Below, one piece after another: positions 1 through 11,010 of a DNA stretch of 64,000 bases. Source of the DNA: an uncultured bacterium (GTDB lineage Bacteria > Bacillota > Clostridia > Lachnospirales > Lachnospiraceae); the NCBI GenBank assembly GCA_947643145.1, contig CANRVD010000006.1, positions 19,085 through 83,084 on the forward strand, given 5' to 3'. Both the position numbers and the translations under genes were made by a program. The notes under the pieces are model-generated. The model searched no databases. It had not been told where the DNA came from and saw nothing but the letters and a program-made list of their open reading frames with translations. Each line of letters begins with the position of its first letter. The stretch's first letter is position 1.

Positions 1-48
1 TATAAGGAAAACCAAAAACATGATATTGAAAGAAAGGTTGGTACACTG

Positions 49-2901
49 ATGAACAAGCATGAAGAGGCGAAAAAATATATCCGTATACGAGGTGCGCAGG
101 AGCACAATCTAAAAAATGTCAATTTGGATATCCCCCGGGAGGCTTTTGTTGTGCTTACGGGGCTGAGTGGTTCAGGTAAATCTTCTCTGGCCTTCGATAC
201 CATTTACGCTGAAGGCCAGAGGCGTTATATGGAGTCCTTATCTTCTTATGCGCGTATGTTTTTAGGCCGTATGGAAAAGCCCAACGTAGAAAGTATCGAA
301 GGACTTTCCCCTGCCATTTCTATTGACCAGAAGTCGACAAACCGCAACCCGCGTTCCACTGTCGGTACCGTTACGGAAATTTATGATTACTTCCGCCTCC
401 TTTTTGCCCGTATCGGTATTCCTCACTGCCCAAAGTGCGGCAAGGAAATCAAGAAACAGACGGTTGACCAGATGGTTGATGAAATCATGGGACTTGAGGC
501 AGGTACAAAGCTGCAGCTTTTAGCTCCTGTTGTCAGAGGGCGTAAGGGCGAGCATGTGAAAGTATTTGAATCTGCCCGCAAGAGTGGTTATGTCCGTGTG
601 GTAGTTGACGGCCACCTTTATGATTTGTCCGAAGAAATCAAACTGGAAAAGAACAAAAAGCATAACATAGAAATTATGGTAGACCGTCTGGTTGTCAGAG
701 AAGGCATCCAAAAGCGCCTTGCTGATTCCATTGAAAATGTATTAAAGCTGTCTGACGGACTTATGACCGTTGAGATTCCACAGAAGGAAAAGATTAACTT
801 CAGCCAGAGCTTTTCCTGCCCTGACTGCGGTGTCAGCATTGATGAAATTGAACCTAGAAATTTTTCTTTCAACAATCCTTTCGGTGCCTGTGAAACCTGC
901 CACGGACTGGGCTTTAAGATGGAATTTTCAGAGGCTCTGATTGTACCGGATGAGACGCTTAGTATACCGGAAGGTGCACTTGCCGTTCCAGGCTGGCAGT
1001 CTGCCACAAACTCCACCAGCTACGGCCGCTCTATTCTAGATGCTATGGCAAAAGAATACGGCTTTGATTTAAATGTTCCATATCAGGAGTTATCCGATGA
1101 GGTAAAACATCTGATTATGCATGGTACAGATGGCAAAACCGTCCGTGTAAAATACACCGGGCAGCGTGGAACAGGTATTTATGACATTCCTTTTGAAGGC
1201 ATTGTCCATAATGTGGAACGCCGCTACCGCGAGACAGCTTCTGATGTTGTCAAAAAAGAATATGAATCCTTTATGGAAATCATCCCATGTAAGAGCTGTA
1301 AAGGCAAACGGTTAAAGCCAGGCCCTCTCGCTGTAACAGTTGGTGAAAAGAATATTGCTGATGTCACAGAATTATCCATCTGTGATTTGGCAGACTATAT
1401 GAATCATCTGGAGCTTACAAAGCGCCAGCTTGCTATTGGAGAACTGGTATTGAAGGAAATTAATGCACGTATTGGTTTTCTTATGGATGTAGGGCTTGAC
1501 TATCTTTCCCTCGCCCGTAATGCCGGTTCTCTTTCCGGTGGAGAGGCACAGCGTATTCGCCTTGCCACACAGATTGGTTCCGGGCTGGTTGGCGTTGCCT
1601 ATATTTTGGACGAGCCAAGTATCGGACTTCACCAGAGAGATAACGACAAGCTCCTGAATACCTTAATCCGTTTAAAGAATTTAGGCAATACATTAATTGT
1701 AGTTGAACACGACGAAGATACGATGCTGGCCGCAGATTATATTGTCGATATCGGCCCCGGTGCCGGAATTCATGGTGGTGAAGTAATTGCTGAAGGTACG
1801 GCAAAAGACATTATGAAGAATAAAAATTCCATTACCGGCGCTTACTTAAGCGGGCGCATCCAAATTCCGATTCCTAAGGAAAGACGAACGCCATCCGGCT
1901 TTATTACAGTAAAAGGCGCTGCTGAGAATAACCTTAAAAATGTTACCGTTGATTTTCCACTTGGTGTAATGACCTGTGTAACCGGTGTATCCGGCTCCGG
2001 CAAAAGCTCCCTTGTAAATGAAATCCTTTACAAGAGCCTTGCCAGAAACCTGAACCGGGCGCGCTGTATTCCCGGAAAGCACAAATGCATTACCGGATTA
2101 GAGCAGCTTGATAAGGTAATTGCCATTGACCAGTCACCAATCGGAAGAACTCCACGTTCCAACCCGGCTACCTACACAGGTGTCTTTGACTTGATCCGCG
2201 ATTTATTTGCCGCTACTCCCGATGCCAAAGCAAGGGGATATAAAAAAGGCCGCTTCAGCTTCAATGCCAAAGGCGGACGCTGTGAAGCCTGCAACGGAGA
2301 TGGTATCAATAAAATCGAAATGAACTTCCTGCCTGATATTTATATCCCTTGCGAGGTTTGCCATGGAAAGCGTTACAACCGTGAGACTCTTGAAGTTCAA
2401 TATAAAGGTAAGACAATTGCCGATGTGCTGGATATGACAGTAGAAGAAGCCGTTCATTTCTTTGAACCGCTCCCTCGTATCCGCCGAAAAATCGAAACAC
2501 TTCATGATGTTGGTCTTTCCTATATTAAGCTAGGACAACCTTCCACTACCCTGTCCGGCGGAGAAGCACAACGAATCAAGCTTGCAACAGAACTTAGTAA
2601 GCGCAGTACCGGAAAAACCGTTTATGTTCTGGATGAACCAACGACAGGCCTTCATTTTGCAGATGTTCATAAACTGATTGATATTCTGCACAGACTGGCA
2701 GAAGGCGGCAATACTGTTATTGTTATTGAACATAATCTGGATGTCATTAAAACAGCGGATTATATTATTGATATCGGCCCGGAAGGTGGTGACCGGGGCG
2801 GTACGATTGTTGCTACCGGCACCCCGGAAGAAATAGCAGGACACAAGGATTCTTATACCGGTATTTATATTAAAAAGATGCTGGATAAGGGAAAGGCTTA
2901 G
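49..2901 (+). CDS. uvrA: Excinuclease ABC subunit A
   Basis: 950 aa ORF; two ABC ATPase halves ([27 protein letters not shown]), CxxC zinc motifs, LSGGEAQRI signatures. Confidence 0.98.
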   Translation: MNKHEEAKKYIRIRGAQEHNLKNVNLDIPREAFVVLTGLSGSGKSSLAFDTIYAEGQRRYMESLSSYARMFLGRMEKPNVESIEGLSPAISIDQKSTNRNPRSTVGTVTEIYDYFRLLFARIGIPHCPKCGKEIKKQTVDQMVDEIMGLEAGTKLQLLAPVVRGRKGEHVKVFESARKSGYVRVVVDGHLYDLSEEIKLEKNKKHNIEIMVDRLVVREGIQKRLADSIENVLKLSDGLMTVEIPQKEKINFSQSFSCPDCGVSIDEIEPRNFSFNNPFGACETCHGLGFKMEFSEALIVPDETLSIPEGALAVPGWQSATNSTSYGRSILDAMAKEYGFDLNVPYQELSDEVKHLIMHGTDGKTVRVKYTGQRGTGIYDIPFEGIVHNVERRYRETASDVVKKEYESFMEIIPCKSCKGKRLKPGPLAVTVGEKNIADVTELSICDLADYMNHLELTKRQLAIGELVLKEINARIGFLMDVGLDYLSLARNAGSLSGGEAQRIRLATQIGSGLVGVAYILDEPSIGLHQRDNDKLLNTLIRLKNLGNTLIVVEHDEDTMLAADYIVDIGPGAGIHGGEVIAEGTAKDIMKNKNSITGAYLSGRIQIPIPKERRTPSGFITVKGAAENNLKNVTVDFPLGVMTCVTGVSGSGKSSLVNEILYKSLARNLNRARCIPGKHKCITGLEQLDKVIAIDQSPIGRTPRSNPATYTGVFDLIRDLFAATPDAKARGYKKGRFSFNAKGGRCEACNGDGINKIEMNFLPDIYIPCEVCHGKRYNRETLEVQYKGKTIADVLDMTVEEAVHFFEPLPRIRRKIETLHDVGLSYIKLGQPSTTLSGGEAQRIKLATELSKRSTGKTVYVLDEPTTGLHFADVHKLIDILHRLAEGGNTVIVIEHNLDVIKTADYIIDIGPEGGDRGGTIVATGTPEEIAGHKDSYTGIYIKKMLDKGKA

Positions 2902-2964
2902 AAATGTAAAGAGTCTAAATGTATCAAAAAACTTTAAAAACGCACCTGAAAATGGAGAAATGAC

Positions 2965-3558
2965 ATGAACGAAAAGAAATATTCTTTTTTTGCCATGCTG
3001 GGACGCATGAAATATATTGAGCGCTGGGCGCTGATGCGCAATTCCGTTAAGGAAAATATCAGTGAACACTCACTGGAGGTTGCAATCATTGCCCACGCCC
3101 TTGCAATTCTTGGAAATAAACGCCTGCAAAAGAATTACCAGCCGGAGCATGTTGCCATGTTTGGAATTTACCATGACTGTACAGAAATCATAACCGGTGA
3201 CATGCCCACCCCGATTAAATATGAGAATCATGAAATCCAGTCTGCCTATAAACAGATTGAAAAAGCTGCAGCGTTTCGGCTGCTGAATATGCTGCCGGAA
3301 GATTTACGGGAAGAATACGAAATCTATTTTCTTGACACACCAAAGGACAAAGAAGCCCGCCTGCTAGTGAAAGCCGCCGACAAAATTTCAGCTTTAATCA
3401 AATGTATTGAAGAAGCCAAGACCGGCAATCAGGAATTTCGAAATGCAGAGTCAACCATACGCAATGCCATCAAGACCCTGCAATGCCCGGAAGCTGATAT
3501 CTTTATGGAAGAATTCTTCCCTCTGTACTGCCTGACACTAGATGAATTAAACTATTAA
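2965..3558 (+). CDS. HD-domain hydrolase (YfbR-like 5'-nucleotidase)
   Basis: 197 aa; ENISEHSLEVAIIAHAL and YHDCTEIITGDMPTPIKY motifs. Confidence 0.85.
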   Translation: MNEKKYSFFAMLGRMKYIERWALMRNSVKENISEHSLEVAIIAHALAILGNKRLQKNYQPEHVAMFGIYHDCTEIITGDMPTPIKYENHEIQSAYKQIEKAAAFRLLNMLPEDLREEYEIYFLDTPKDKEARLLVKAADKISALIKCIEEAKTGNQEFRNAESTIRNAIKTLQCPEADIFMEEFFPLYCLTLDELNY

Positions 3559-3654
3559 AAGGTTTATTTTTGTATAGACTTCGTCAATTTAAACAGGCAA
3601 AAAAGCAATTCTTATTGGCGTTCCACTACATTTCGAGCAGTTTCCTATAAGGAT

Positions 3655-3894
3655 GATGTTGGGGTCAAAAGGCCCATTTTTGTATATACTTCGTCAATTT
3701 GCACAAAAGAAAAAGATAATTAAGAAAGCAGAATAATAATTTTTATCTCAGGACTGTTCGAAGCCGTTGGTGCTTAAACAGCGTCGTTTGCTGTTTTATG
3801 CACCATTACGTGCTGAGTCAAGCGAAAGCGTGTCCTGAATGAAAATTATTATTCCGCTTTCTGCATTATTGTATCATTGTGCAAATTGACGAAG
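3655..3894. repeat. Foldback (MITE-like) element, copy 1, truncated on the right
   Basis: Perfect 17-bp inner inverted repeat CTTCGTCAATTTGCACA (3689-3705) / TGTGCAAATTGACGAAG (3878-3894); interior nearly identical to copies at 46417 and 58540. Confidence 0.85.
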
Positions 3895-3903
3895 TAATAT
3901 TAA

Positions 3904-4698
3904 TCAACCAAGCAGTGCCTTATCATTGGCAAACTCTTCTCCGCTGATTTCTTCAAATTTCCGAAGCAAATCTTCTACCGTAAGCCGCTTCTTTTCTTCC
4001 CCCTTAATATCCAGAATCACACGCCCCTCATTCATCATAATCAGTCGGTTGCCATGTATAATTGCATCACGCATATTATGTGTAACCATCATAGCCGTCA
4101 GCTTATGGTCTTCAATAATATGATCCGACAATTCCAGCACCTTTGCGGCTGTCTTTGGGTCAAGCGCTGCCGTATGCTCATCCAGTAACAGAAGTTTTGG
4201 TTTCTTCAAAGTTGCCATGAGAAGCGTAAGCGCCTGCCTCTGTCCACCAGATAACAAGCCCACCTTTGAAGTCATACGGTCCTCCAGACCTAAATCCAAA
4301 GTTGCCAAAAGTTCACGGTATTCTTTCTTTTCCTTCTTGGTAATCCCCCATCGCAGCCCTCGAAACTGTCCTCTTCTCGCCGCGAGTGCAAGATTCTCCT
4401 GAATTTCCATTGTAGCCGTTGTTCCTGTCATCGGGTCCTGAAATACCCTTCCTAACACACTGGCTCTTTTATGCTCTGGAAGACCGGTAACATTCATACC
4501 ATCAATGATAATAGCGCCCGAATCAACCGGCCATACACCGGCGATTGCATTTAATACGGTTGATTTACCGGCTCCGTTTCCGCCAATCACCGTCACAAAA
4601 TCTCCAGCTTCCAGCTTCAGATTGACACCATTCAATGCCTTCTTTTCATTAATTGTACCAAGGTTAAATGTCTTGTAGACGTCAACTAATTCTAACAT
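3904..4698 (-). CDS. ABC transporter ATP-binding protein (TrpZ-like)
   Basis: 264 aa; Walker A GGNGAGKST, LSGGQRQALTLLMA, LLLDEHTAALDP. Confidence 0.85.
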   Translation of the reverse strand: MLELVDVYKTFNLGTINEKKALNGVNLKLEAGDFVTVIGGNGAGKSTVLNAIAGVWPVDSGAIIIDGMNVTGLPEHKRASVLGRVFQDPMTGTTATMEIQENLALAARRGQFRGLRWGITKKEKKEYRELLATLDLGLEDRMTSKVGLLSGGQRQALTLLMATLKKPKLLLLDEHTAALDPKTAAKVLELSDHIIEDHKLTAMMVTHNMRDAIIHGNRLIMMNEGRVILDIKGEEKKRLTVEDLLRKFEEISGEEFANDKALLG

Positions 4699-5663
4699 TA
4701 CTGTGTACCTCCCTTCGCTGCTCTTCGGTATGAGTTCTTTGACTTCGCCCTCAGATAAGGAACTGCAAGGAAGACTGCAACTACAATTGCAGAGAATAAT
4801 TTCAAATCAATGCTTGGCAATCCCAGCCAGCAGACAAAGTTAATAACAACATAATAAATAATGCTTCCAAATACAACAAAAAGAAGTCTGCCACAGAAAT
4901 TTAATTTATTTCCAAAAATTGCTTCTCCCAGCACTTCACCAATAATAACAGACGCCAGGCCAATGACAATCGCACCACGTCCCATATTAACATCACAATT
5001 TCCCTGATACTGCGCTAACAATCCGCCTGCAAAACCAACAAGACCATTGGAAAATACAAGTGCGATTACCTTTGCCACAGAAGTATTAATTCCCTGTGCA
5101 CGTGACATATTCGGATTACAGCCTGTTGCACGGATGGTAAAACCTCTTTCTGTACCAAAGAACCAATACAGTATTGCAATAATTGCAATCGTTATAATAC
5201 CTGTCACCAGTATTGTCTTAGAAATATAACGAAGCGACACAAGTAAATTAAACTGGTCAACGCTGACCGCCTGGTTTGCTTTTCCTCCCGTAATATTAAG
5301 GTTAATCGAATACAAGGCAATCTGGGATAAGATACCAGCAAGAATATCCGGTATCCCAAAAATTGTATGTAATATTCCGGTAACAAACCCGGCCACCATT
5401 CCTGCTACAAATGCCATAGCTACTGCTATCACTGGTGGATATCCCGCCAGTATCAGCATAACAGTAACTGCTCCTCCGGTTGCCATCGTTCCATCAACCG
5501 TTAAATCTGCAAAATTCAAAATCTTATAAGTAAGATACACTCCTATCGCCATAATCCCCCAGATAAGCCCCTGCGAGATATTTCCCGGCAAAGCCCGAAC
5601 CAGCGCCATTGGGTCATGGTTTCCTAAATACAGGCTTCCAAGGACGGGAAGTAAATTTAACAT
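4698..5663 (-). CDS. ABC transporter permease (TrpY-like)
   Basis: 321 aa multi-TM protein; overlaps the ATPase gene by 1 nt. Confidence 0.85.
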   Translation of the reverse strand: MLNLLPVLGSLYLGNHDPMALVRALPGNISQGLIWGIMAIGVYLTYKILNFADLTVDGTMATGGAVTVMLILAGYPPVIAVAMAFVAGMVAGFVTGILHTIFGIPDILAGILSQIALYSINLNITGGKANQAVSVDQFNLLVSLRYISKTILVTGIITIAIIAILYWFFGTERGFTIRATGCNPNMSRAQGINTSVAKVIALVFSNGLVGFAGGLLAQYQGNCDVNMGRGAIVIGLASVIIGEVLGEAIFGNKLNFCGRLLFVVFGSIIYYVVINFVCWLGLPSIDLKLFSAIVVAVFLAVPYLRAKSKNSYRRAAKGGTQ

Positions 5664-5818
5664 TGTTTCCTCCTTCTGCCGGCTTCCACCAGCTCTCTTT
5701 TTTTCAGTGCAGTTAAAATCAAATGATTTACTCTACCTGTTCATTAACAGGATACAGTAATCTCTGCATCTGCACATTAAACATATACCATTATACCTTA
5801 GCATACTGATAAATGCAA

Positions 5819-6247
5819 TTATTCAAATCCTTTCCTGATTTCTGCTGCCAGTTCCTCAAGGTTTGACTCCTCTTTATGCTCTACCCACTTAATATGCACA
5901 TTATCTCCTTCGTAACGCGGAATCAGATGAATGTGAAGATGAAATATTGTCTGTCCTGCCACTTTTCCATTATTTTGCAGTACATTGATTCCATCACAGT
6001 GAAGGACTTCCTTTAACACCTTACAGCACTTTTTCGCCACCAGAAGTATCTTCTGACAGTACTCGTCAGGAAGCTCTAACAGGTTCTTTGCATGTGTCTT
6101 TGGCAGGATAATACAGTGTCCTTTCGAAGCAGGACTTAAATCCATAACCACCTTAAAATCATCATCTTCATAAATTGAATTGGTTGGAATCTGTCCCCCT
6201 GCAAGTTTACAAAAAATACATTCCTCATCAAATATTTTTTCCATCAT
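5819..6247 (-). CDS. HIT family protein
   Basis: 142 aa; HLHIHLIPRY histidine triad. Confidence 0.93.
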   Translation of the reverse strand: MMEKIFDEECIFCKLAGGQIPTNSIYEDDDFKVVMDLSPASKGHCIILPKTHAKNLLELPDEYCQKILLVAKKCCKVLKEVLHCDGINVLQNNGKVAGQTIFHLHIHLIPRYEGDNVHIKWVEHKEESNLEELAAEIRKGFE

Positions 6248-6361
6248 AATCTCCTTTCATTGTTTCTTGATTTGCTTATTATATCCAATATCTGCTTCTC
6301 GCATTCGCTGCCGTACACTACATGACCATAGCATCCGAACGTTCCGTGCTGAATGCATATA

Positions 6362-7393
6362 TTAACGCTTTCGGAAGCGGAACATCATATCAAAGGTATG
6401 AAGTACACGGAAATTTCCTTTTGCTGTAAGGTCTCCTGCCATAAAGGAAGCCTGTAGTGGCATTTCTCCATATATCACCTTTTCTATTACCTGCTTGGTT
6501 GACTTGATTGCCACATCAACGGAATCTTTTTCTCCGTAATAGCAGTTCAGCTCTTCGCCGTCAACTTCAATAATCAACTGCTTTTCAAAGCCCTTAATCG
6601 CCCACGAAAATGTCAGTGCCATATTGGGAATTGGATTGAATACCCTCCGGAAATCCTCCAGATACGGCTCCGTTTCCTCTGCCTCTATGACTGTTGCAGA
6701 CTCTGAACTGTCCCCCATCATCTGCTTAAACATCTGCGTCAGTTCCTGAATATCCTCTTTCTGCTGTTTGACATAAGAATCATTTGAAACATACACAGAA
6801 AGCTGTTCACTCTCCTGCGGGGTCAGATTAATTGTCTTTGGGCGCAGCACCTTCTCCCTTACTGCAAGACTGCTTGAAGGGAAGGAATTTAGTTTTTTGG
6901 AAAATGCCCGGTAAAAATCCTCTGTCTTTTTTTCCACCAGATATCCATACTCTGAACTGGTTTCAAATGTCACCGGGTCATTAACATAGGCGCAGATACC
7001 GTCACATGGAATCCCGCCTAACATCTCCCATGCCTTTATCATTGTAAACTGTGCATCCTTTTCGCCATATGTGGTAGAAACCACAACCGGCATCATATAT
7101 AATGTCTTAATCCTCTCCTTATCTCCATATAAGAAACAGGAATCCAAAAACTGCCACAGCAGTCCGCCAATTCCCATCCATTCCACAGAAGCTGCCAAAA
7201 TTACAGCATCTGCCTCTTTCAGTGTCTTTGGAAGAATGGAAATTCCCCTTTTGTCCTCATACAAATTATACTTCTTTACCTTGATATTTAACTCATCCAG
7301 AACTGACATTATCTTATTCATTACAAAAATAGTCGGATCATCAATCAGACCTCTTCCACCATAGTAGATATTTACTTTCATCGTCATCTCCAC
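6362..7393 (-). CDS. Flavodoxin-like NAD(P)H oxidoreductase with C-terminal SCP2-like domain
   Basis: 343 aa; flavodoxin-like N-terminus (VILAASVEWMGIGGLLWQFLD); C-terminus resembles an SCP2/sterol-carrier fold. Confidence 0.6.
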   Translation of the reverse strand: MEMTMKVNIYYGGRGLIDDPTIFVMNKIMSVLDELNIKVKKYNLYEDKRGISILPKTLKEADAVILAASVEWMGIGGLLWQFLDSCFLYGDKERIKTLYMMPVVVSTTYGEKDAQFTMIKAWEMLGGIPCDGICAYVNDPVTFETSSEYGYLVEKKTEDFYRAFSKKLNSFPSSSLAVREKVLRPKTINLTPQESEQLSVYVSNDSYVKQQKEDIQELTQMFKQMMGDSSESATVIEAEETEPYLEDFRRVFNPIPNMALTFSWAIKGFEKQLIIEVDGEELNCYYGEKDSVDVAIKSTKQVIEKVIYGEMPLQASFMAGDLTAKGNFRVLHTFDMMFRFRKR

Positions 7394-7405
7394 TCCTACA
7401 GATTT

Positions 7406-8455
7406 TTACGAATCCCATTCCGCCCCCTGTCTCCATCGCATAGTCAGCAGACCGGCACAGAGAAAGCCTGCTATAAAACCGCCGAAATGCGCGGCATTAT
7501 CCACACCCTGGCTGGCAAAACCGCCATACAGGCTGAAAAATGCCAAAAAAGCCATTTGTCTCATACTATACCGGATTCTTTTTCTTTTATAAAACAGAAC
7601 CAGAAACAGTATTGCACCAATTGTACCAAAGATTGCCCCGGATGCTCCTACGGAAACAGCATACGTATTCTGCATCATATTATAAACCATTGAAGTTCCC
7701 CCTGCAAGAAGTCCTGAAACAATATATAAAATTCCATAGCGAAAACTTCCAAGTTCTAGCTCTACCACAGAGCCGATATATGCCAGAACCAGCATATTAT
7801 TAAAAAGATGCTCCCCGCCCAGATGAAGGAACATAGATGAAAACATACGGTGCCACTGCCCTTCCTCTAAAACAGCATACCATCCAAGGGCTCCCGCATC
7901 CAAAGCAGCCTCGCCCCCAAATACTGCAAAAAAATCAGTATAAAGAAAAACTGCCACATTAATTAGTATAATTACAATATTACACCACGGAAGCTGTCTT
8001 TTCCCTAATTTTTCAAAGGATTCCTGCCGTACCAGCAATTCTTCCAACGGCCTCCGAAGAGCCATAAAAGCCTCTTCTTCCCGTTCAAATACCATTAACT
8101 GCCCTCTTTTCGGGTTGATTCTCCAAAAACATTCATAATTTTTAAAAATCCGCCCTGCACTGCTGTCATCATCGCTTATCAGAAGATATAGAAAAATGCA
8201 GTGCGTACATCCTCTTCCCATCAAATACTCCCGTATCTGCTCTGATATATGGTAAAACTGTTCCGTTCCCAGCCTGTCGCCAGCCGTTTCATCTAATGTT
8301 ACCACAACACAGCTCTTTTCCTGCATCTGGCGCAACGCCACATAAATCCCCCTCGCATTTAACATAATATTTTCATACCCATACCGTTCTAAAACCGCCT
8401 GTACCTGACTATACATAAATTGACAACCTCTTTCCTTTTCTTGTCGAAAAAACAA
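7406..8455 (-). CDS. Rhomboid family intramembrane serine protease
   Basis: 349 aa; GASGAIFG catalytic Ser motif, HLGGEHLFNNM, AHFGGFIAGF. Confidence 0.93.
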   Translation of the reverse strand: MFFRQEKERGCQFMYSQVQAVLERYGYENIMLNARGIYVALRQMQEKSCVVVTLDETAGDRLGTEQFYHISEQIREYLMGRGCTHCIFLYLLISDDDSSAGRIFKNYECFWRINPKRGQLMVFEREEEAFMALRRPLEELLVRQESFEKLGKRQLPWCNIVIILINVAVFLYTDFFAVFGGEAALDAGALGWYAVLEEGQWHRMFSSMFLHLGGEHLFNNMLVLAYIGSVVELELGSFRYGILYIVSGLLAGGTSMVYNMMQNTYAVSVGASGAIFGTIGAILFLVLFYKRKRIRYSMRQMAFLAFFSLYGGFASQGVDNAAHFGGFIAGFLCAGLLTMRWRQGAEWDS

Positions 8456-8559
8456 TGATTATGACAACCGATACCTTCTTTACGTTTTACTCCTTCTAAT
8501 ACTATCATTATCTTACTAGCCCGTCAAAGGCTGCGATAATTAAATAGGGGGTAACCAAC

Positions 8560-9411
8560 GTGAAAAATTTACTGGAAAACTACACACTACTTTTTGTAAT
8601 GACAATACTGACCGCTTTTGCCATTCTGCTGAAATGTATCGGTGCAATTCTTTATCAGGTACTGCTTCGTGACTCCGAGCAGATTGCAAATACTAAAAAC
8701 AAGTGGATGCGTACCATGCACACAAAATTCGAAGCCTGCTACAAGCTAAGAATTCCAGTCCACAATCCATCCTGCTTTGTTAAAAATTATATGGAGCATT
8801 ACCATTTTCTTGGTCTGTCTATGAAGGCACTGGAAAATACTGATATTTTCTGTGGTCTCATTATAAGTGGTACAACCCTTCTGTGCATTATGGGTGGTTT
8901 GTATTATGAATTACCCGCCCGCTGGATTTTCATTCATGCCATGACGTACCTTTTCTTTCTGCTTTTCCTCGCAACAGCAGAACTTCTCTTTCAGGTCCGG
9001 CACAAAAGAAAAGTACTACACCTGCAATTATTAAATTATTTTGAAAATACCCTGCAGGGCAAATTAGAAAATGAATATTTATATCCAGAAGAAAATGAAG
9101 CCTACCGTCAGGCTTATTTTGAAGAAGATTCTGCAAAACCAGAGGGCAGCCATAAAAAAGAACCGGACAAGCCTGCTTTGGAAACAGCTTCTACACAGGA
9201 TGCCAAAAAGGATTCTGCACAAAGACCGGAAATAGAATTTCAGGAAGAATATGGTCCTGTAATCTCTGCCGATATGCAGGAGCTTATTGATTCTCTGCTG
9301 GAAGAATCCAAGGTCACAAAAGAGCTTGAGCAGCAAAAGGACAAGCTGATGACCGCCGCCACAACAGAGAAATTCCGACTGGTCGAAGAAATCATGAAAG
9401 AGTATTTATAA
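8560..9411 (+). CDS. Conserved membrane protein, unknown function
   Basis: 283 aa; N-terminal TM segments, charged C-terminus; GGGGGT ribosome-binding region upstream. Confidence 0.7.
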   Translation: MKNLLENYTLLFVMTILTAFAILLKCIGAILYQVLLRDSEQIANTKNKWMRTMHTKFEACYKLRIPVHNPSCFVKNYMEHYHFLGLSMKALENTDIFCGLIISGTTLLCIMGGLYYELPARWIFIHAMTYLFFLLFLATAELLFQVRHKRKVLHLQLLNYFENTLQGKLENEYLYPEENEAYRQAYFEEDSAKPEGSHKKEPDKPALETASTQDAKKDSAQRPEIEFQEEYGPVISADMQELIDSLLEESKVTKELEQQKDKLMTAATTEKFRLVEEIMKEYL

Positions 9412-9550
9412 AAAGCGCGAAGTTTTTGCAGGCTCGAAAGCACGTCGCCATGCAAAACTACAATCGCACCTAAGAAGAATGCAGAAGCAGCGTTCTTCGC
9501 ACTGTATATTTCAAGAACTTTCCTATAAATCTAAATAGAAAGGGCATGGT

Positions 9551-10261
9551 ATGAACATGGAAAAGAGATATAGTATTTCAGATACAGCAAAACAACTGGA
9601 GGTTGAAGCTCATGTGCTCCGTTACTGGGAAGTGGAACTTGGACTCCACATTGAGCGCAATGCCCAGGGACACCGCTTTTACAAGGCAGAAGATATTACA
9701 ACACTTCAGCATATTAAGGAGTTAAAGGAACAGGGCTTTCAGTTAAAGGCAATCAAACTTATTCTGCCAGATATACATAATGTCTGTAATATGGACACCC
9801 AGAAGCTATACCGACTCCGTGAAGAATTAAACCAGCAGGTTATGGAAGATACCCTCCATCCTGCTGTGCCACATACTGCACAGGTTATGCCGCTCCACCC
9901 GGAAAAGACAGAATTTTCCCACCGGAAGCAGACGGCCAGCCCGGAAGAAAAGCTTCGTCATTTTGAAGCAATGATGCGTAAAATGATTCGTTCCACCGTT
10001 GCGGAAATGGACAGAGAATCCGAAGAACGCATTTGCGAAAGAATCACAACCAAACTTTTAAAAGAAATGGACTATCTGACACGCCAAAAAGAGGATCTAC
10101 AGGAAAAACAAATTCTCCTTCTGAACCAGATTCTTGCCGAAGTACGGCATGAGCTTCCGGAAACTGCCGTAAGCGATGAGCAGAATGTAACACAGCTCAC
10201 TTCAAAGCGTCGGGAACGCGCAAAGGAGAATAAGAAAAAATTATTTGCTAAAAAAAAGTAA
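9551..10261 (+). CDS. MerR family transcriptional regulator
   Basis: 236 aa; YSISDTAKQLEVEAHVLRYWEVELGL HTH. Confidence 0.88.
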   Translation: MNMEKRYSISDTAKQLEVEAHVLRYWEVELGLHIERNAQGHRFYKAEDITTLQHIKELKEQGFQLKAIKLILPDIHNVCNMDTQKLYRLREELNQQVMEDTLHPAVPHTAQVMPLHPEKTEFSHRKQTASPEEKLRHFEAMMRKMIRSTVAEMDRESEERICERITTKLLKEMDYLTRQKEDLQEKQILLLNQILAEVRHELPETAVSDEQNVTQLTSKRRERAKENKKKLFAKKK

Positions 10262-10294
10262 AAATGTTAGAATATCCTATAGAAATTTGTTGTA

Positions 10295-10333
10295 CCAGTA
10301 CTTTGTCTCATTATCCATGAGACAAAGTACTGG
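10295..10333. terminator. Perfect 16-bp hairpin downstream of the merR-like gene
   Basis: CCAGTACTTTGTCTCA-ttatcca-TGAGACAAAGTACTGG; core resembles ends of the 24806-24971 foldback. Confidence 0.55.
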
Positions 10334-10427
10334 CAGCTTAAAGTTTATTAAAACAAGCTGTAGTTTATTACTAAGATGATCAGGTAATGATGAATTTTAA
10401 CCATCTTGGTAATAAAAGGAGGAATCT

Positions 10428-10991
10428 ATGGGAAAATTTGAATTTAAGAAATGTGGGGATATCGAAGGGCTTTATGAAATACAGCCAACCGTATCTGGTG
10501 ATGCCCGCGGTTATTTCATGGAAAACTATAACTATAAAGATTTTAAGGAAGCAGGACTTAATATGGTATTTGTACAGGATAACGAATCCTATTCTACCAA
10601 AGGAGTTCTCCGCGGCCTTCATTTCCAGAAAAACCATACGCAGGGAAAACTGGTACGTGCCATAAGCGGCGAAGTATTTGATGTTGCTGTTGATATCCGT
10701 AAAGGTTCTAAAACATTTGGAAAATGGTACGGAGTAACCTTAAGCGCTGAAAAGAAAAATATGTTTTATGTCCCGGAAGGATTTGCCCACGGCTATTATG
10801 TCCTTTCGGAAACAGCACATTTTTTATACAAATGCACTGATTTTTATGACCCTTCTTCAGAAGCTGGCATTCTCTGGAATGATGAGCGCATTGGCGTCAA
10901 ATGGCCGATACCGGATGGTGAAACTCCGGTTATTGCTGAAAAAGACAGCCGATATCCAGCATTTTCTGAAGAAACCACACTTGACTTTTAG
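10428..10991 (+). CDS. rfbC: dTDP-4-dehydrorhamnose 3,5-epimerase
   Basis: 187 aa; GVLRGLHFQ, GFAHGYYVLSE motifs. Confidence 0.95.
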   Translation: MGKFEFKKCGDIEGLYEIQPTVSGDARGYFMENYNYKDFKEAGLNMVFVQDNESYSTKGVLRGLHFQKNHTQGKLVRAISGEVFDVAVDIRKGSKTFGKWYGVTLSAEKKNMFYVPEGFAHGYYVLSETAHFLYKCTDFYDPSSEAGILWNDERIGVKWPIPDGETPVIAEKDSRYPAFSEETTLDF

Positions 10992-11010
10992 TCCGAGGAG
11001 GAAAATTGAT

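Noticed and set aside
618-3069. Antisense ORFs of 60-180 aa opposite uvrA
   Set aside because: Shadow ORFs opposite a strongly conserved CDS; no RBS or recognisable domain.
3689-3894. Foldback element considered as a Tc1/mariner-type MITE with TA duplication
   Set aside because: TA flanks copy 1 inner arms only; copies 2 and 3 show longer outer TIRs, and copy 3 has a 9-bp direct repeat instead.
5664-5818. Possible T-box or riboswitch upstream of the TrpYZ-like transporter
   Set aside because: No T-box bulge sequence or strong terminator/antiterminator pair seen.
10768-11010. N-terminal extension of rfbD in the ORF track
   Set aside because: Overlaps rfbC in another frame; clear RBS and ATG at 11011 gives a complete RfbD.
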